Assembly (NCBI GenBank): GCA_025330725.1
Contig: JAIWND010000085.1
Span: 1 to 22,792 of the forward strand
Source: Chlamydoabsidia padenii
Taxonomy: Eukaryota > Mucoromycota > Mucoromycetes > Mucorales > Cunninghamellaceae
Reading direction: 5' to 3'
DNA length: 22,792 nucleotides
The position numbers and the translations under genes were made by a program. A model generated the notes under the pieces. It worked only from the letters and a program-made list of their open reading frames with translations. It was not told the DNA's origin and did no database searches. Each line of letters opens with the position of its first letter. Within the stretch, counting starts at the first letter, position 1. Shown piece by piece: positions 8,548 to 21,400 of this stretch.

Positions 8548-8591
8548 GGCAATGATTAAAGTTACAACTAAAGGAGGAGGGGAAGGGGTAT

Positions 8592-9122
8592 TCATGGGTT
8601 TTGTTGGTGAGTGGTTGCCAAATAAGAGAGAGCATCTTGTAAGCGCGATTCCGCCCCTTCAAAGTCATTGTTGTTCATGACCTTACTGACTTCGGATTCC
8701 AGATTGTTCCAGTTTTCAGCTTCCATCAAAGCAGATAGACAGTCTTCCATACGGGTTTTGCAAAGATGAAGTTGTCGTAGTTTGTCGAGTGCACCATCTG
8801 TCCCTAGATCAACTCCACCCATGTTTTCCTTGACCTTTTGTATTCCTTCATGTGTTGCTCGTACATCTTCGGTGATGAGTTTGACTTCGTAAAGAATATG
8901 AGGCATGGACTTGATGACTTGTTCAGTGAGTTGGCCAACTTGTCGAGACGCTTGTTCGCTGGCTAGCTGTAATTTGGTGATCATGGTCGCTGTTTCTTGT
9001 TCAATCGTGTTTGTTGTGGTGGTATCATCGTTGTCGTTGGGTGGACGGAATGACGCATTGATCCAGTCTTTGGCGTCAAACTTGGGATCAGAGAAGCAAG
9101 CTACATCTATGGTTGTGGACAT
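8592..9122 (-). CDS. COG7-like subunit of the conserved oligomeric Golgi complex (short form)
   Basis: COG is a peripheral Golgi tethering complex for retrograde vesicles; COG7 belongs to its lobe B. This single-exon gene encodes 176 aa. The N-terminal DPKFDAKDWINASF block matches the COG7 start (human: FDVKEWINAAFR). A helical region follows with MITKLQLASEQASRQV, SMPHILYEV, KTRMEDCLSALMEAENWNN and a last block ending SYLATT. All of this corresponds to the first part of animal COG7, which is about 770 aa; yeast Cog7 is about 280 aa. The frame stops cleanly after HQQNP and a poly(A) signal follows, so nothing in the next 190 bp extends it. Only 109 bp separate its ATG from the stop codon of the peptidase gene upstream on the same strand. 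It is the only conserved intron-less gene here. It could be a naturally reduced subunit or a 3'-truncated gene. Confidence 0.8.
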   Translation of the reverse strand: MSTTIDVACFSDPKFDAKDWINASFRPPNDNDDTTTTNTIEQETATMITKLQLASEQASRQVGQLTEQVIKSMPHILYEVKLITEDVRATHEGIQKVKENMGGVDLGTDGALDKLRQLHLCKTRMEDCLSALMEAENWNNLESEVSKVMNNNDFEGAESRLQDALSYLATTHQQNP

Positions 9123-9182
9123 GAAGACAATTAGGATTAAAAAGGGAAGGAAAACGAATACGAGTTTTTAGTTAAAGTGTAT

Positions 9183-9188
9183 TTTATT
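9183..9188 (-). terminator. Poly(A) signal, M13 peptidase gene
   Basis: TTTATT (AATAAA on the minus strand) lies 44-49 bp past the peptidase stop and only about 60 bp before the COG7 start. The peptidase 3' end and the COG7 promoter are therefore packed into the same 109 bp. Confidence 0.5.
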
Positions 9189-9231
9189 TGAGGGTAAAAT
9201 AAATAAATTCAAACCCCGCTTTGGAGAGGGG

Positions 9232-11856
9232 CTACCATACAGAGCACTTTGTCGATGGATTCATGGGTGATTGAGCAGGGCATTTGAAGTGTTTTGCAAA
9301 TGAATCTAGATTTTGGACAACACCATTGATGCGTGCTTTTTGTATAGCATGCTCATCAGACAATATCTATAAAGATATAAAAGTAAATATGTGTTATTGA
9401 GGTGGCATACATACCCATTAGACAACTTGACTTACCAGATTAACGTTATATGCTGTAGTTTGCTTTCCACACCACGCCCGACCATAATTGACAAAAAACA
9501 GTTGATCAGGAGTAAGGTCCAAATTCGGTAGATATTGTTGTGGTCGAGTCTTTGTCAACTGTTGATACGCATCGTAGGCTACAGCAAGTCCACCATTGTC
9601 GGCTAAATTTTCGTTAAGAGTCATCTACCACCAAATCAAAAGAACATGTTAGTGGTTATATATAAGATTAGTAAAAGATACTTACATTTCCATTGGTGTG
9701 ATAAATCTTTTGATTCGAATCCGTGATAGTAAAGTTGTAATACTGATTGATGAAGCATTTGCTCTTTTCATTGAATTGATTTTCAGTAGCCCGTGTCCAC
9801 CAATCATCCAATTTCCCATCACCATTGAACAAACGACCTTGTTTATCAAAGGCATGTGTAATTTCATGTCCTACCACCAACCCCAGACCAGCAAAATTCA
9901 AGTAATCAGGGACCTGATCATCGTAGAAGGGTGGAGATACAATACCAGCAGCTACAGCGATTTGATTTTCAAAAGGCCTATCATATTAAAAAAAAAAAAA
10001 AGTAAATGAGAGTAAGTAATTAAATGATATCATCATCATTATTATCAAGTATACTTTTCAACTTACGAGTAATATGCATTTACAGACATTGCATCCATAT
10101 CGAATTTAGACTTGTCCAAAGGTTTTAACAGTTCTTCCCATGATTTGTTGATACACCAAAGATCCGCCCTTTCCGCATTCTTGAAGTATATATTACTACT
10201 AACCATGAGACCACGGTAGTGAGATTCAAGTGATGACGGTGAGCGTGTATCAGGATCACCCACGCCGTAAGAGGACAGTTGAGTAATTTTAGATATTTTG
10301 TCGAGCGCCATTTCCAAAGTAGGTTGATCCAACCAAGTCAGCGTCTTTAGTCTTCTTTCCCAAGCGTGATGAATTAGAGTTAAAAAGTCATATATACGTT
10401 TCCGCTTGCCTTCACCACCAAATTTGACCATCACAAAGTATCTAGCGAGAATCTTCCCAAATGTTTCAGTCGTGCTTGATAAACAATGGCGCCAGCGGGG
10501 AGGATTGGTGTAGACACCACTAAAGATTCCTCTACTGATTGCATACTTGTGATATCCAGATTGAGGGTCTAGTCGAGATGATTTGCCATAAATGTATCGC
10601 ACCATAAAGTAGTTCTTGAGGAGATCGAGGTTATTATCTTGGGATTGCTTGAACCAGCGTGAGAGACCATCAAAGTAAGGTACGGCGGCCACCACCACAG
10701 TACTTGGCATAGGGATTGAGTTCGGGATTAGTTGTTTGAAAAACTTGTTCCAGTCTACAAAAGGGTAGGCTGTTTGTAGTTCTGCCAGGGACCTTGGATT
10801 GTAGCCGACCTTGGCGTCACTATGAACCTCCCTATCAAAACAAAATAAAAGGGCAATGTTAGTTACATAATAAAGGGGGAGGGGGAATGGAATGTACTTA
10901 CTCTTCCATAAATAAGCCAGCCAGAATGGTTTCCATTTCGATAAATTGCTTGACACTGGTTTCGATTTCAGCCTTTGTCAAAAGAGCAAATTTCACACGC
11001 CTGCTTTCTTGTATCGACTTGTTGTTCACCTTTTTCCCAACGATAGATTCCAAGAGACTGACAAGACCAAGTCGATATTTTTCCATAACCGCCTTGTCTT
11101 TATAATATTCCTTGGAGGGAGCAACGAGGCCAGGTTGGTCTATTGAGATGACTTTAACAGCGGGATTTTTACTGTCAGAGCCAACAAATGTTGAAAAGAG
11201 AGGTTCCTCCCCCTTTATAAAAGAGAATGTCAGAATGTCGGTGAGGTCAGTTTTCTTCTTGAATTGTGCCAATGCCGGATAAACAAGAGAGGGGCCCCAT
11301 TGAGTCAAGGTGTCTTCATCCATACAAGTATTGTAGTAGGCCTGCACAGTATCAAAGTTGGATCGATCAATGTCTTGTTCAATCAATAAAGGTTTGGCGT
11401 CATCCAATACTTTTCTGGTAAAGTCATCATAGGTACCTCGTATAATGTCGTATATTATTTGTTCGTTGTTGTATTGTATATCGCTAAGTATACCAGTGTC
11501 TATAAGATAAAAATAAGGGAAAGAAAGACGAAATCAGGAAAAATGGCTTTTAAATAAAATTGAATTCCCGCTTTTGTAAATTATGCTTTCCCATTCTTAC
11601 CAGAACGGTCTGGTGGCAACTCATGATTACTTATCCAACCTCCACCTATCGGACGTTACATATAATATATATTAAGACGTTAGTTTAGATACTAGAAATA
11701 TATATTTTTTTCATCACTATTCAACTTACAAGAATATTCATAGAAATCAGTGCACGGATCTATGTTTAAATTCAAATCCTTTTTAATGGCCTCAGCTGTT
11801 TGTATGCATATTGGTGTTTGGCAAATTTGAGGAGTGGAATAGGATAAATCAAACAT
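9232..11856 (-). CDS. M13-family zinc metallopeptidase (neprilysin/endothelin-converting-enzyme-like)
   Basis: Predicted zinc endopeptidase, normally a type II membrane or secreted ectoenzyme cutting peptides. Exons in transcript order: 11856-11730, 11645-11601, 11499-10902, 10831-10067, 9977-9686, 9624-9436, 9366-9232 (716 aa). The N-terminal [14 protein letters not shown] block, with the Cys of CGGW split across exons 1/2, and NAYYS (508-512) are M13 signatures. The zinc site HEITH gives H549, E550 (catalytic) and H553. ENLADNGGL supplies the third ligand E614 and D618. The protein ends in the characteristic CSVW. Length is close to the usual 650-770. The first ATG in the conserved frame (11856) gives no signal peptide or transmembrane helix, which is unusual. 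A hydrophobic stretch sits in the adjacent frame just upstream. The catalytic set is complete, so activity is likely; localisation is uncertain. Confidence 0.92.
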
Positions 11857-12469
11857 AACAGAGTGAAAAGAAGAAGAAAGCGAAAGAAAGGTATTTTATT
11901 TTCGATATTGTATTTTCTTTCTACTTTTCCTTGTCTAGGGATGTCCTTTACTCCTTTTGTCTCCCTATTCATTTTTTGTCAATCTCGTTCGCCAACCAAA
12001 AATAAACTCCTGCATGTCGATTCTTGCGTGTGTTCTGTACGGCGGGATTTCGAAATGGTGTCACCCGCAAAAATCAATGCCCGCATATGATTGGTCAATT
12101 AAAATTCACTGAAGTTTATTTGGCTGTTCCTTTTTTTTTTTTTTTTTTTTTTTTTTTTGTCTTCTTCGCACCTTTTTTATCTTCAAACCTTTTATTTGCC
12201 ATTATACTTCGCCTTTCATTCTATTGATATTTGGCAAGCAATCGAGGCAAGTATATTTCGTTTGTAAACGCTTTAAAATATAACACAACAGGCTTGTTGA
12301 TTCCTCCTCCCCTTTAATTACTCTACAGGGGACGTCTTCATATAAAGATGATGCAGGTGTATTAACAGTAATTCTCTTTTTTACTTTTGGATATCTAGTC
12401 AAATTAGCATTTGGTTTTATCACTTGATCCCGACATTCAAAAGTGTGTTTGTAGGAAAACAAGCTTACC
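11857..12469. promoter_or_regulatory. Divergent promoter region between the M13 peptidase and neurofibromin genes
   Basis: About 610 bp lie between the two start codons. A T28 run at 12131-12158, an inverted CCAAT box (ATTGG, 12090-12094) and a pyrimidine-rich stretch on the peptidase strand (11860-11935) are visible. On the neurofibromin side a possible extra leader exon (ATGATGCAG, 12348-12356, followed by GTGTAT and an acceptor TAG at 12452-12454) would add MMQENKLT in frame ahead of the Met chosen at 12470. The donor is weak, so I keep 12470. Confidence 0.45.
12131..12158. repeat. T28 homopolymer
   Basis: This poly(dA:dT) run in the divergent promoter could exclude nucleosomes; that role is inference from other fungi. 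Confidence 0.9.
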
Positions 12470-15400
12470 ATGGGTCCTGACACAAAGCTTATTCTTAGCT
12501 TGGTTAATCGGATCACTGTCCGTGTAAGTGGAAAAAAAAAAAGAAAAAAGGAATAAAGAACAAAGAAACTTTTACAATATTAACTCATCTCCCACTCCTT
12601 CAAGCTACCAAGCAACAGTGGCAAAAAACTGGACTCCCTAGAAAACGATCCTCTTGTCCAGCAAACGTAAGTAAAACATTATCGACTCACTGTAACAATA
12701 TGCATTAATACTAATACGTCTTAATTATGTCTATTTACTTCTCTGCTATCACATATGCTATAGGAGTAAGTCATATTAAAACATATACCTACTAACCCGA
12801 AGGTTTATAACATCAAGAATACTAACATTATATATTTCTTTCATTCTTTTAATAGTGGCTGCACTCATTGATCTCTCCAAATATCGACTACCATCAATTG
12901 CAAGCACGATCGTCACAGTCATCGAAAATATATGCAAGGTAAACACGGGATTTTGGCGTTTATGATTCAGATGGTAAAAGTAATTCATCATCTCTATCAT
13001 ACATATATATATATTTATAATAGTCTCCTTCCATCACCGACGAATATATACCTTACGATATCCTCCAATCACAACTATTTCTCCTTCGAATGCTTGCTGG
13101 ATGTATGCAGCACCACTGGCAATTTGTCCGACAATCCAACAAATCGTCAGGAACCAACCACACCATGTCAGACACTAGCAGTAACCACAGCAACACAACC
13201 AATGGAATGCCTGGATCAACAAATGATGGTGCTTTACCCTCTGACCTGGAAGATCCACCGGCTTTAGATGATACCTTGGCTAAATTCATTGTCACCATCA
13301 TGTCTCGATTTATGCACCAAATGTCTTTTATAGAGGAGCGGGAAAATGGCACCTCTCACACAACCAACATTACTCGGACGGAATACTACACATCAACAAG
13401 CACCTCCAGCACTAACACAGATATGATCATCGATATTTACAAGGCGGCCAGCAAGGTCATCTTTTATGTTAGCGCAAGCAATTGGCATATCGTGTTTGCC
13501 AAAATTAAGGCTCGAATTTTATATCTCACCACTACATTGGAGGAAACCCCGAATTTTGCTGATCTTCGAATGTTGGAATGCTGTGCTCTCAACTCAAAAC
13601 GACTCAGTGCTATTCTTATCGGTAAGCAATGTGGGTGTGGGTGTAAATAGGGTGAATGGATAGAAATACTCATTTTTTTTTCTTTTTTGGTTGTGAACAT
13701 GTAGAATTCTGTACTGCCTTCTTGCACTTGAAAAAGTCTTCTCAACTGATGGCTGCCGTGGTGCTTCGTCGTGCTATATGGGGTTGGATCGAAACTTATC
13801 CTACAGAATTTATACGACTTTGTCAAAGCCAAAAACGTTTGGAAGATGGTCCTGAAATATTATTCGACATGTGCAACACATTGGCGGACTCGGTAAGAAA
13901 GAAGGCGATCCTCTGGCCTTTACAAACACTGCTTTTGATTCTTTGTCCTGACCTGCTCTTGGCTGCCACAGTACCAGAAAGCCGCGGTATCAATACTAAA
14001 AAGGTAATCACAAGGAAGAAAAAGAAGACAAGGAACTGACTAATATTCTCTTGATTACTATCATTAGACAGCATTCTTGGGCGCCCTTCGATCATCACTC
14101 AAAGCTGGTCGCACTGCTGCTGAACTTGCTGCTATATGTTATGTCGACATTTGCAAAGCCGCCACCTATGTGCCTAAAGATATGTCTATTGCTCTTCGCC
14201 ATATTGTTCCTGACATTGAAATGGAACTGAAGCAAAGATTATTCGACACCCAACAACAACTGGCACCTGATAGATTCGGCACAAATCTCGGCATCATTAT
14301 CGATCAGCGATGCATATTGGCAGATTGCTTGGTGGCAATGTTTCGGCTCAGCCCTCGTCATGTCTTGCGAAACCTCTTCCCGGCATGTCTTTCGGAACGT
14401 GCTCCGACTTTGTTTAAAATGAGCTTGGTCAAGGCCTGTCTTGCTATTACATCCGAAGAATATGGTCTACCTTGGAATCCCACGTCGGCGGCTCTCTATG
14501 ATCTGATGGGTGGTCCTCTCCGAAAACTATTATTGGACGTAACTAGCCGTGAAGCTGCAGCCAAGTCTGAAACAAGCAGCCTCTCGACTACTAGCAGGAA
14601 AAACAATATCATCAGCGCGGCCACAGACAAGAAAAAAAAGGAAGTGATACTACGAAACGATGGTGGAAATGATCGAATGGACTTGATTTTGGATCTCCTA
14701 CGACTCTATCAGAACGACCCTATGCTGGCCATTCGTGGTGACTCGGAGGATCGATTTGAACAAAATGCGGCAACCATGGTGGCAATGGCCAATTGTCTCC
14801 GGGAAAATTGTATGGTGGTGCGTGATGCTGCTGCTGAATGTCTCTTCAAGTTACACTCCTCGGAAGCTATCATGGAATGGGGGAATAACGACCAATTCAT
14901 GATGGCCTTTTGGAAAATATCATCTCAAATCGTGTTTATTGTAGCCAAACAACTCTTGGATACCCGGGAAAGGAATGAAAATCTAAAGAAACTACTGGAC
15001 CTTTTAAAGAAGCTCTTGATTTGCCGAAATGACTTTTTGACACTCCACCAGGTAAGGGGCAAAATAAAATGTACTCATCAAATTGTACTCATCAAATTGT
15101 ACTCATTCATTTACTGCTATAGGATATGACCATACAAGGTTCTGATGTACGCGAACGACTCCAAGCATCCATTGGTTTAGAAGTTGCGTTATTGGTACTA
15201 CTCTGCTCCGCTGACACTGATATCTGTACTGCTGCTATTACTTGCTTTGGTCATCTTTGCGTCGAAGCCCATATTACCGAAGGCACCGAAGATAACCGAC
15301 AGGCATCACTAACCATTGTGGAAAACCTACCTATCTATATCGAAATGACTTCCAACACTGGCATCATAACTGGGCGTAAATCTCAACAGAAACGAATTCG

Positions 15401-18400
15401 GCGTTTACTACGAATGATGTCTCATTTTGCTCCTGGGAACTTGGCTGCTTGGGAGGAAGCGTGGAAACGATTCAAATATATGACACCATCCATCGTCCGA
15501 CCTCATGAAGAAACCAGAGACGAAAACATGGATTCGAAAAAGGGCGCTCAAGCATGGCACGACAAGCTGCGTACGAATCGACAAACAACGAGCGTGATCA
15601 ATCGGACGGATGGACAAGATGATGACAAGTCTTCTGAATGGCAAAACTATGCAGGTTTCTTGGCATCATTGGGTGGAATTTGTTTGATGGCGGATGCTTC
15701 TCCTACTTCGCCTGCCTCGCCTGGTCCTCGATCTTTTAACGACCCTCCTCATTTGCTACGCCTCAATTCTCCTTCTGAACCTGCCATCATGGTGGACAGA
15801 TTTGTCATGGAAATGGTTGATCTACTTTTATGCGATAATGTCATTGTGCGTGAATGGGTGATGGATATTCTGGGGACTGATTTATCGCCTGCATTGTATC
15901 CTATCATGTTTCGTCACTTGGAAACGGTGCTCGGTAAATGCTTTGGATCGGATGGCGACCCTCGGTGCAATCCTGTGTGGACTTTGTTTGTTGAACAAGC
16001 TATTAGTATACTCAAACTTGTGCTGGATCGTATGGAAGAAACAGTGGATAGCCTTTTTACGGTGGACTTTGGTGGACTTATCGATCAATATGCAAAATAT
16101 CTTAACAAACTTGGTAACAGTCAACTGGCTTTGACAATGAAAATTCGATTTTGCCATTTATGCGAAGTCCTCATGGCCAAAAAGGATAGGATCAACATTC
16201 GGCAAGAATTTCGCCTACGCAACAAATTATTGGAAATCATCGTGGAATGGACTAGCGACTTTTCTTTGGTAAGGGATTTGATACTAGAAAAAAAAAAAAA
16301 AAAAAAGAGGGATCACACTATCATCTCACTCAACTAATTAATATTTATCTTGTTGTATAGAATCCTGATACTAATGTCGACATATCATCAAGTCGTGGTG
16401 ACAAGTACCATCGGGATCTGGACCTGGCATGTTTGAAAACGATTGTTGGTCTACTTCAGCAACTACCCTTACAGCCTTCCGATCCAGTCCATGAAACCGA
16501 TTCTACCCAAGTTAAAAGCAGGATCTTTTACAAGTACTTCTCATTCTTTTTGAAGCTTTTGAATCGGTGTCGATTGTCCGAGGTAAAATGAATCATAGTC
16601 TATGCTTTATTAAACTCATACTAACTATGTTACTTACTCTATTTGAACATTAGATTGAAGCAGGATCTCAGCATGTTCGTAAACAAGGAGTGACAATGGT
16701 GAACAAGGTAATGAAAAGAGGAAAAAGAAACAATGGTAATAAACGACTAATTCTTCCGTGCCTCTATTTTGATGATAGGACAAGGAAAATGTTACCTATC
16801 TGGCACCACTCAAGGATTGTACCATTCTGGCCATGTCAAACCTCCTTAGCGCAAACGTGGATGCTGGTTTAAAATACTCTTTGTCAATGGGATACCACGA
16901 AGATACTCGCATGCGAACAGCATTCATGCAAGTTTTAACCAACATTTTAAACCAAGGAACGGAATTCGAAACTTTGGCGGAAACGGTGATGACTGATCGC
17001 TATGAAAAGCTGGTGGATGTAAGTACGAACAGGTGAACAATTAGGATTTGATCCGTTCAACTCTTTTTTTCTTTTCTTTTTGTCTATTATATAGATGCTT
17101 GTAGATTCTGATTTGAACATCAGTCTCTCTTTATGCGATGTCTGTCCTGCTGCTGAAATTGACGATGTCGCCAATGTCCTCCTGGCAAGTTTTTCGTCGC
17201 GTGGAAAAATTATGGTGCTACTTAAAGCGGTGATTGAAAAAGAAGTCCAAGACACAGGTAACTTTTTATACACTTCGTCTTCTTCTTTACACTAAATCAT
17301 ATTGACTTTACAGATAGTGAAACCGAACTCTTTCGCCGAACAAGTATTGCAACAAGACTGTTATCTGTTTTTGCGAAAACCAATGGTGCTGAATATGTCC
17401 AATCTGTCTTGCAACCTGTCTTCCACAAGCTATCCGAAAAACCTCCTGACGAACGAACCTATGAATTGGACTCTACCAAGGTGGGCCCTGGTGAAGATGT
17501 ACTCAAGAACAAACAAAATGTGGTCTCTTCAACTGAAATGCTTCTTAATGCAATATGTGCCTCTGCTGATAAAGCTCCTAGGTAAGACCAATGTTCAAAT
17601 GCTCAAAGGTAACCTACTAACATGAAACTTTTTTGCTTATTCAGGTCCTTCCGTGAAGTGTGTCATTGTATATTGACGTCCGTCCGTGGCCGCTTTCCCG
17701 AAGCCAAATACACTGCTGTTGGTGCGTTTATCTTTTTGCGATTCTTCTGCCCTGCCATTGTTTCTCCAGAATCCGAAGGTTTAATCAAGCCCATGACCAC
17801 CGTTTCTCGTGAAATGCGCCGTGGACATTTAATGGCGACAAAGGTGATTCAAAATCTCGCCAATAACGTACTATTTGGTGCCAAAGAAACCTATATGATT
17901 GTGCTCAACGACTTTTTGACCAGCAACATTTACAAGGTGACAAGCTTTCTACGTGAAATATCGATCGTACCTACAAATGTGGCGGCCTCTTTGGATGAAA
18001 CAGAATCTCGATCAATGGATGAAAAAAGTTATGCAATGCTTCATCGAGTACTAGCAGACAACACTGAACGAATCGCTCGCGATCTGGCTGCTCGGCGACT
18101 CAGAAATCATGCTGATCAAGATGCTATGACTACTTGTAAACGACAATTGGACAAATTCTCTAATCTTCTAGCTCAATTGGGTCGACCTCCTGAAATTCCA
18201 AAACAAGAATTCAGTGGAATACGAAGCTATACTTTTGCCGCCTCTAATCAACTCTATGCGGAATTCATGCGTCGAAACAGTCATCGGAGTGTAGAACCAA
18301 TTGCATCCAAGAACATCTTTTATGAGGGTGGTACTTCCAAAGCAGGTCGGCGCGTATACTACTTTATCACTCGCAATGTGACTAATGACTCTATTGACTT

Positions 18401-21400
18401 TGAACTATTGACATATCATATGCTACAGGTAGGGGGGAAAAAAAGATAGGGGAAAGAATTCGGGCTGACTTACTTATTTTTTATTTTTTAGACCATGGAA
18501 CGTGCAACAAACAAGCCTTTTGAAATTGTCATCGATTTTACTCTATTTGGACCTTCCAACGAAGTCTCTAACCAATGGATCAACCAAATTATCCAACTCT
18601 TACCCTTTGACTCTCTCGAAAATGTGGGGGCTTTGCATCTATACAATCCTAACACTTATTTACGGAAATACATCAAGAAACTGACCCAACCTATCCCCAG
18701 CAAACTAAGCAAACGGATGACATTTGCGGTGACTTTGGCAGAATTGCATGAATACATCCTGCCATCAGAAGTGCGCCTGCCTAAATCTACAAGTAAGATC
18801 AAAAATGAAAACTGAAAAACTAATGTACCTACCTAACACCTTTATACTTTATCCATAGCTTCCCTCGACACCGAACAAAGCGCGGTATTCTATCCTGTCA
18901 ACAAACTATCACTGTATAAACTCAACATCCCGGTAACCTTGAAAGTCAGCTCTGAATATATACAAGTCATGTCTGTGCGGAAACAAGAACTCATATATGG
19001 CGTCAACATGGTGACGAACGATGTCTACCATATCTCCGAAATCGAAGATGTATCCTTTGGTCGGGCGACTGATTCTCTTGCAAACGAATTCAGCTTCAAG
19101 TACAACAAGGGTAAATCACAATTGGTTTTGTCAACTCCAAAACGAGACACGGTGGTCAGCGTAAGTCCAAAAAAGAAAGAAAGAAAGAAAAAAAGACAAC
19201 TATATAGTAATCTTTTCAAACATGACTCCCAACTAATGACTTGTTTTGATATTAGGCAATTCGGCACAGCAAACGAAGGTATGAAATGTCAAAACCAACA
19301 AGCATATCTGAACGAAACATCCGACCCAATGATGTACCTGGACGTTTGTTGAATATGGCTCTTTTGAATATCGGCAGCGACGATCCCAACTTGCGACTGG
19401 CGGCATACAACTTGCTCTATTCCCTCAGCATGACATTTAACTTTGATGTGGGCCGACAGCTATTGGATGCAAGGGGTAAGAATGAAAAGGGTGGAGGACT
19501 TGATATTTTGTTACTTACCTTGTTATCTCCTTGAAACTAGATCTCTGCTTACCTGCCAATAGCTCTGCCTTTATTGTTAGCATTAGTGAAAAAATTGCTG
19601 CTGCTGAAGCTAACTTGACCTTGGAATTCCTCAGTGAATGCTTCGTAGGCTTTAACAAATCGAACGAATCATTGCGCTATCTGTGTCTGGATTATATGGT
19701 ACCTTGGCTTCCTAATCTGTCACTATTTTGCCACTCTGCTGGTGACGATAGTAATCCTGATTTGGTGAAGACAAAAGAAGTAATTCGTCTACTGATCGAC
19801 GTTACTGTCGCACGGACAGATGTAAGTGATTACCTGGTTAATGAAATGGAAATAACCACATGATAATGTCGTAACACTTTTTTTTTTTTTTTTTTTTGAA
19901 TAGATGTACAAACTGGTGCAAGCAAAGATATGGAAAACGATTGGAAAGATTGACGACGTACTCAACTTGGTCCTGGACTCTTTTGTGCAATTCTCGAATG
20001 AACACGGTGTGGGATCTCCTCAAGCTGAAGCTATGGCCGATACTTTTGTGACGTTATCCAATGTTGCTGTGCGTGGTAAAGTCATCTCACGTCTACGCAA
20101 GGTGCTCCAGAAAACGTCCTTCAAGCCTACACGATCTCTCACTGAGCATTGGACTTGGACTGAAATTGCAGTGTTAATACGATTCATCTTGATGCTGTCA
20201 TTCAACAACCGTGGCCCTGTGAAAAACTATGTACCTGAAATTTTCCATATTGTATCCCTGGTGGTTGGTGTTGGTCCTACAGTTATACGAGCCTCGGTCC
20301 ATGGATTGGTGGTCAACATGATTCAATCCCTATGTACCTCGATGCCTTTATCTGATGTGAATATCCAAAGGCTGCAACTCCTTCTCACTGAGGTGTCTGA
20401 TTCCAAGGTGCGACTCTTGTTTGGCCTACACAAGTCTCATGCCAATGCATTTACCCTCACACCTGACACAATGAACGATGCAGCTGAACCTATCCAATTA
20501 CTTGCACTCGAATCTGTCATTACACAACTTCTTGAAGTGTTGGCTTGTGGCGCTCCGTCGCCTGGTAAGCTTAAAAAAAGTGCGTTTTAGGAAATACTAA
20601 CTGGTGCTATTTTATTTTATGCTGGCTTGATTATGAAGATATGGCTAACGTGTGGCGTGCCAGATGGATGAGTCTGGTGGCAAGTACGGCATTCCAATTT
20701 AATCCTGCTATCCAACCTCGGGCATTCGTTGTCTTGGGCTGTCTTGGTCGAGAAGAAGTGGACGACGATTTGCTCTATCAAATATTAGTGGCTCTTCGTG
20801 GTGCATTGGTGATCTTCAATGATACGGATCCTAACCTGGTGCTAAGCATCATGATGTGCCTAAAGAATATTGTTGAAAGCCTTCCATCTGATTCTCGGTA
20901 CCTGTTGCCTTTATTCTGGGTAGCTGTATCTCTGGTGCAAATCAACAATGGACCTACTTTCTGCATGTCGGTGGAACTCTTGTTGGCTGTGGTCCGGGCT
21001 CTTGATATGGACGAATTCTTTACTGGGGACACCATGACGGATGTGCTCTTGGCAGCTCGTGAACCGATGGCTGATGTGGCTCACGAATTGGATGAACTCT
21101 GCGGGGTGAACTTTGAAACTCACTTTTCTTTTGCTATGGCGACTGTCTTTTCAAAAGGGATGCGATACAACAATGCCAAGGATACTATCTACCAGGCTCT
21201 GGCGGCCTTTTTGGATATTGAATGTAAACACGATACAGGTGTGGTGGAGGTGCAAACATTGGGTTACCTGTGCAGTCTGTTACCTATGGCGGTCAAGAAT
21301 GAATCTTTACGGGACGTCTTGCGACTATCTGGTCTATACGATGACATTGTGCAAGAAGACGGACCGACCAAATCATACAGTGGATTATTCGACAAACTGG

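Noticed and set aside
12348..12469. Upstream ATG ATG CAG leader exon for neurofibromin
   Set aside because: Splicing would be in frame, but the donor GTGTAT is weak and the start at 12470 already aligns with the animal N-terminus.
12818..12855. Extended neurofibromin exon using the acceptor at 12817
   Set aside because: It stays in frame but inserts ILTLYISFILLIV, which is a translated pyrimidine tract and branch site with no counterpart in animal neurofibromin. Kept only as the rival to the microexon model.
17302..17625. 107-aa plus-strand ORF inside the RasGAP region
   Set aside because: It is a wrong-frame shadow of neurofibromin exon 13; the true frame carries the arginine-finger motif.
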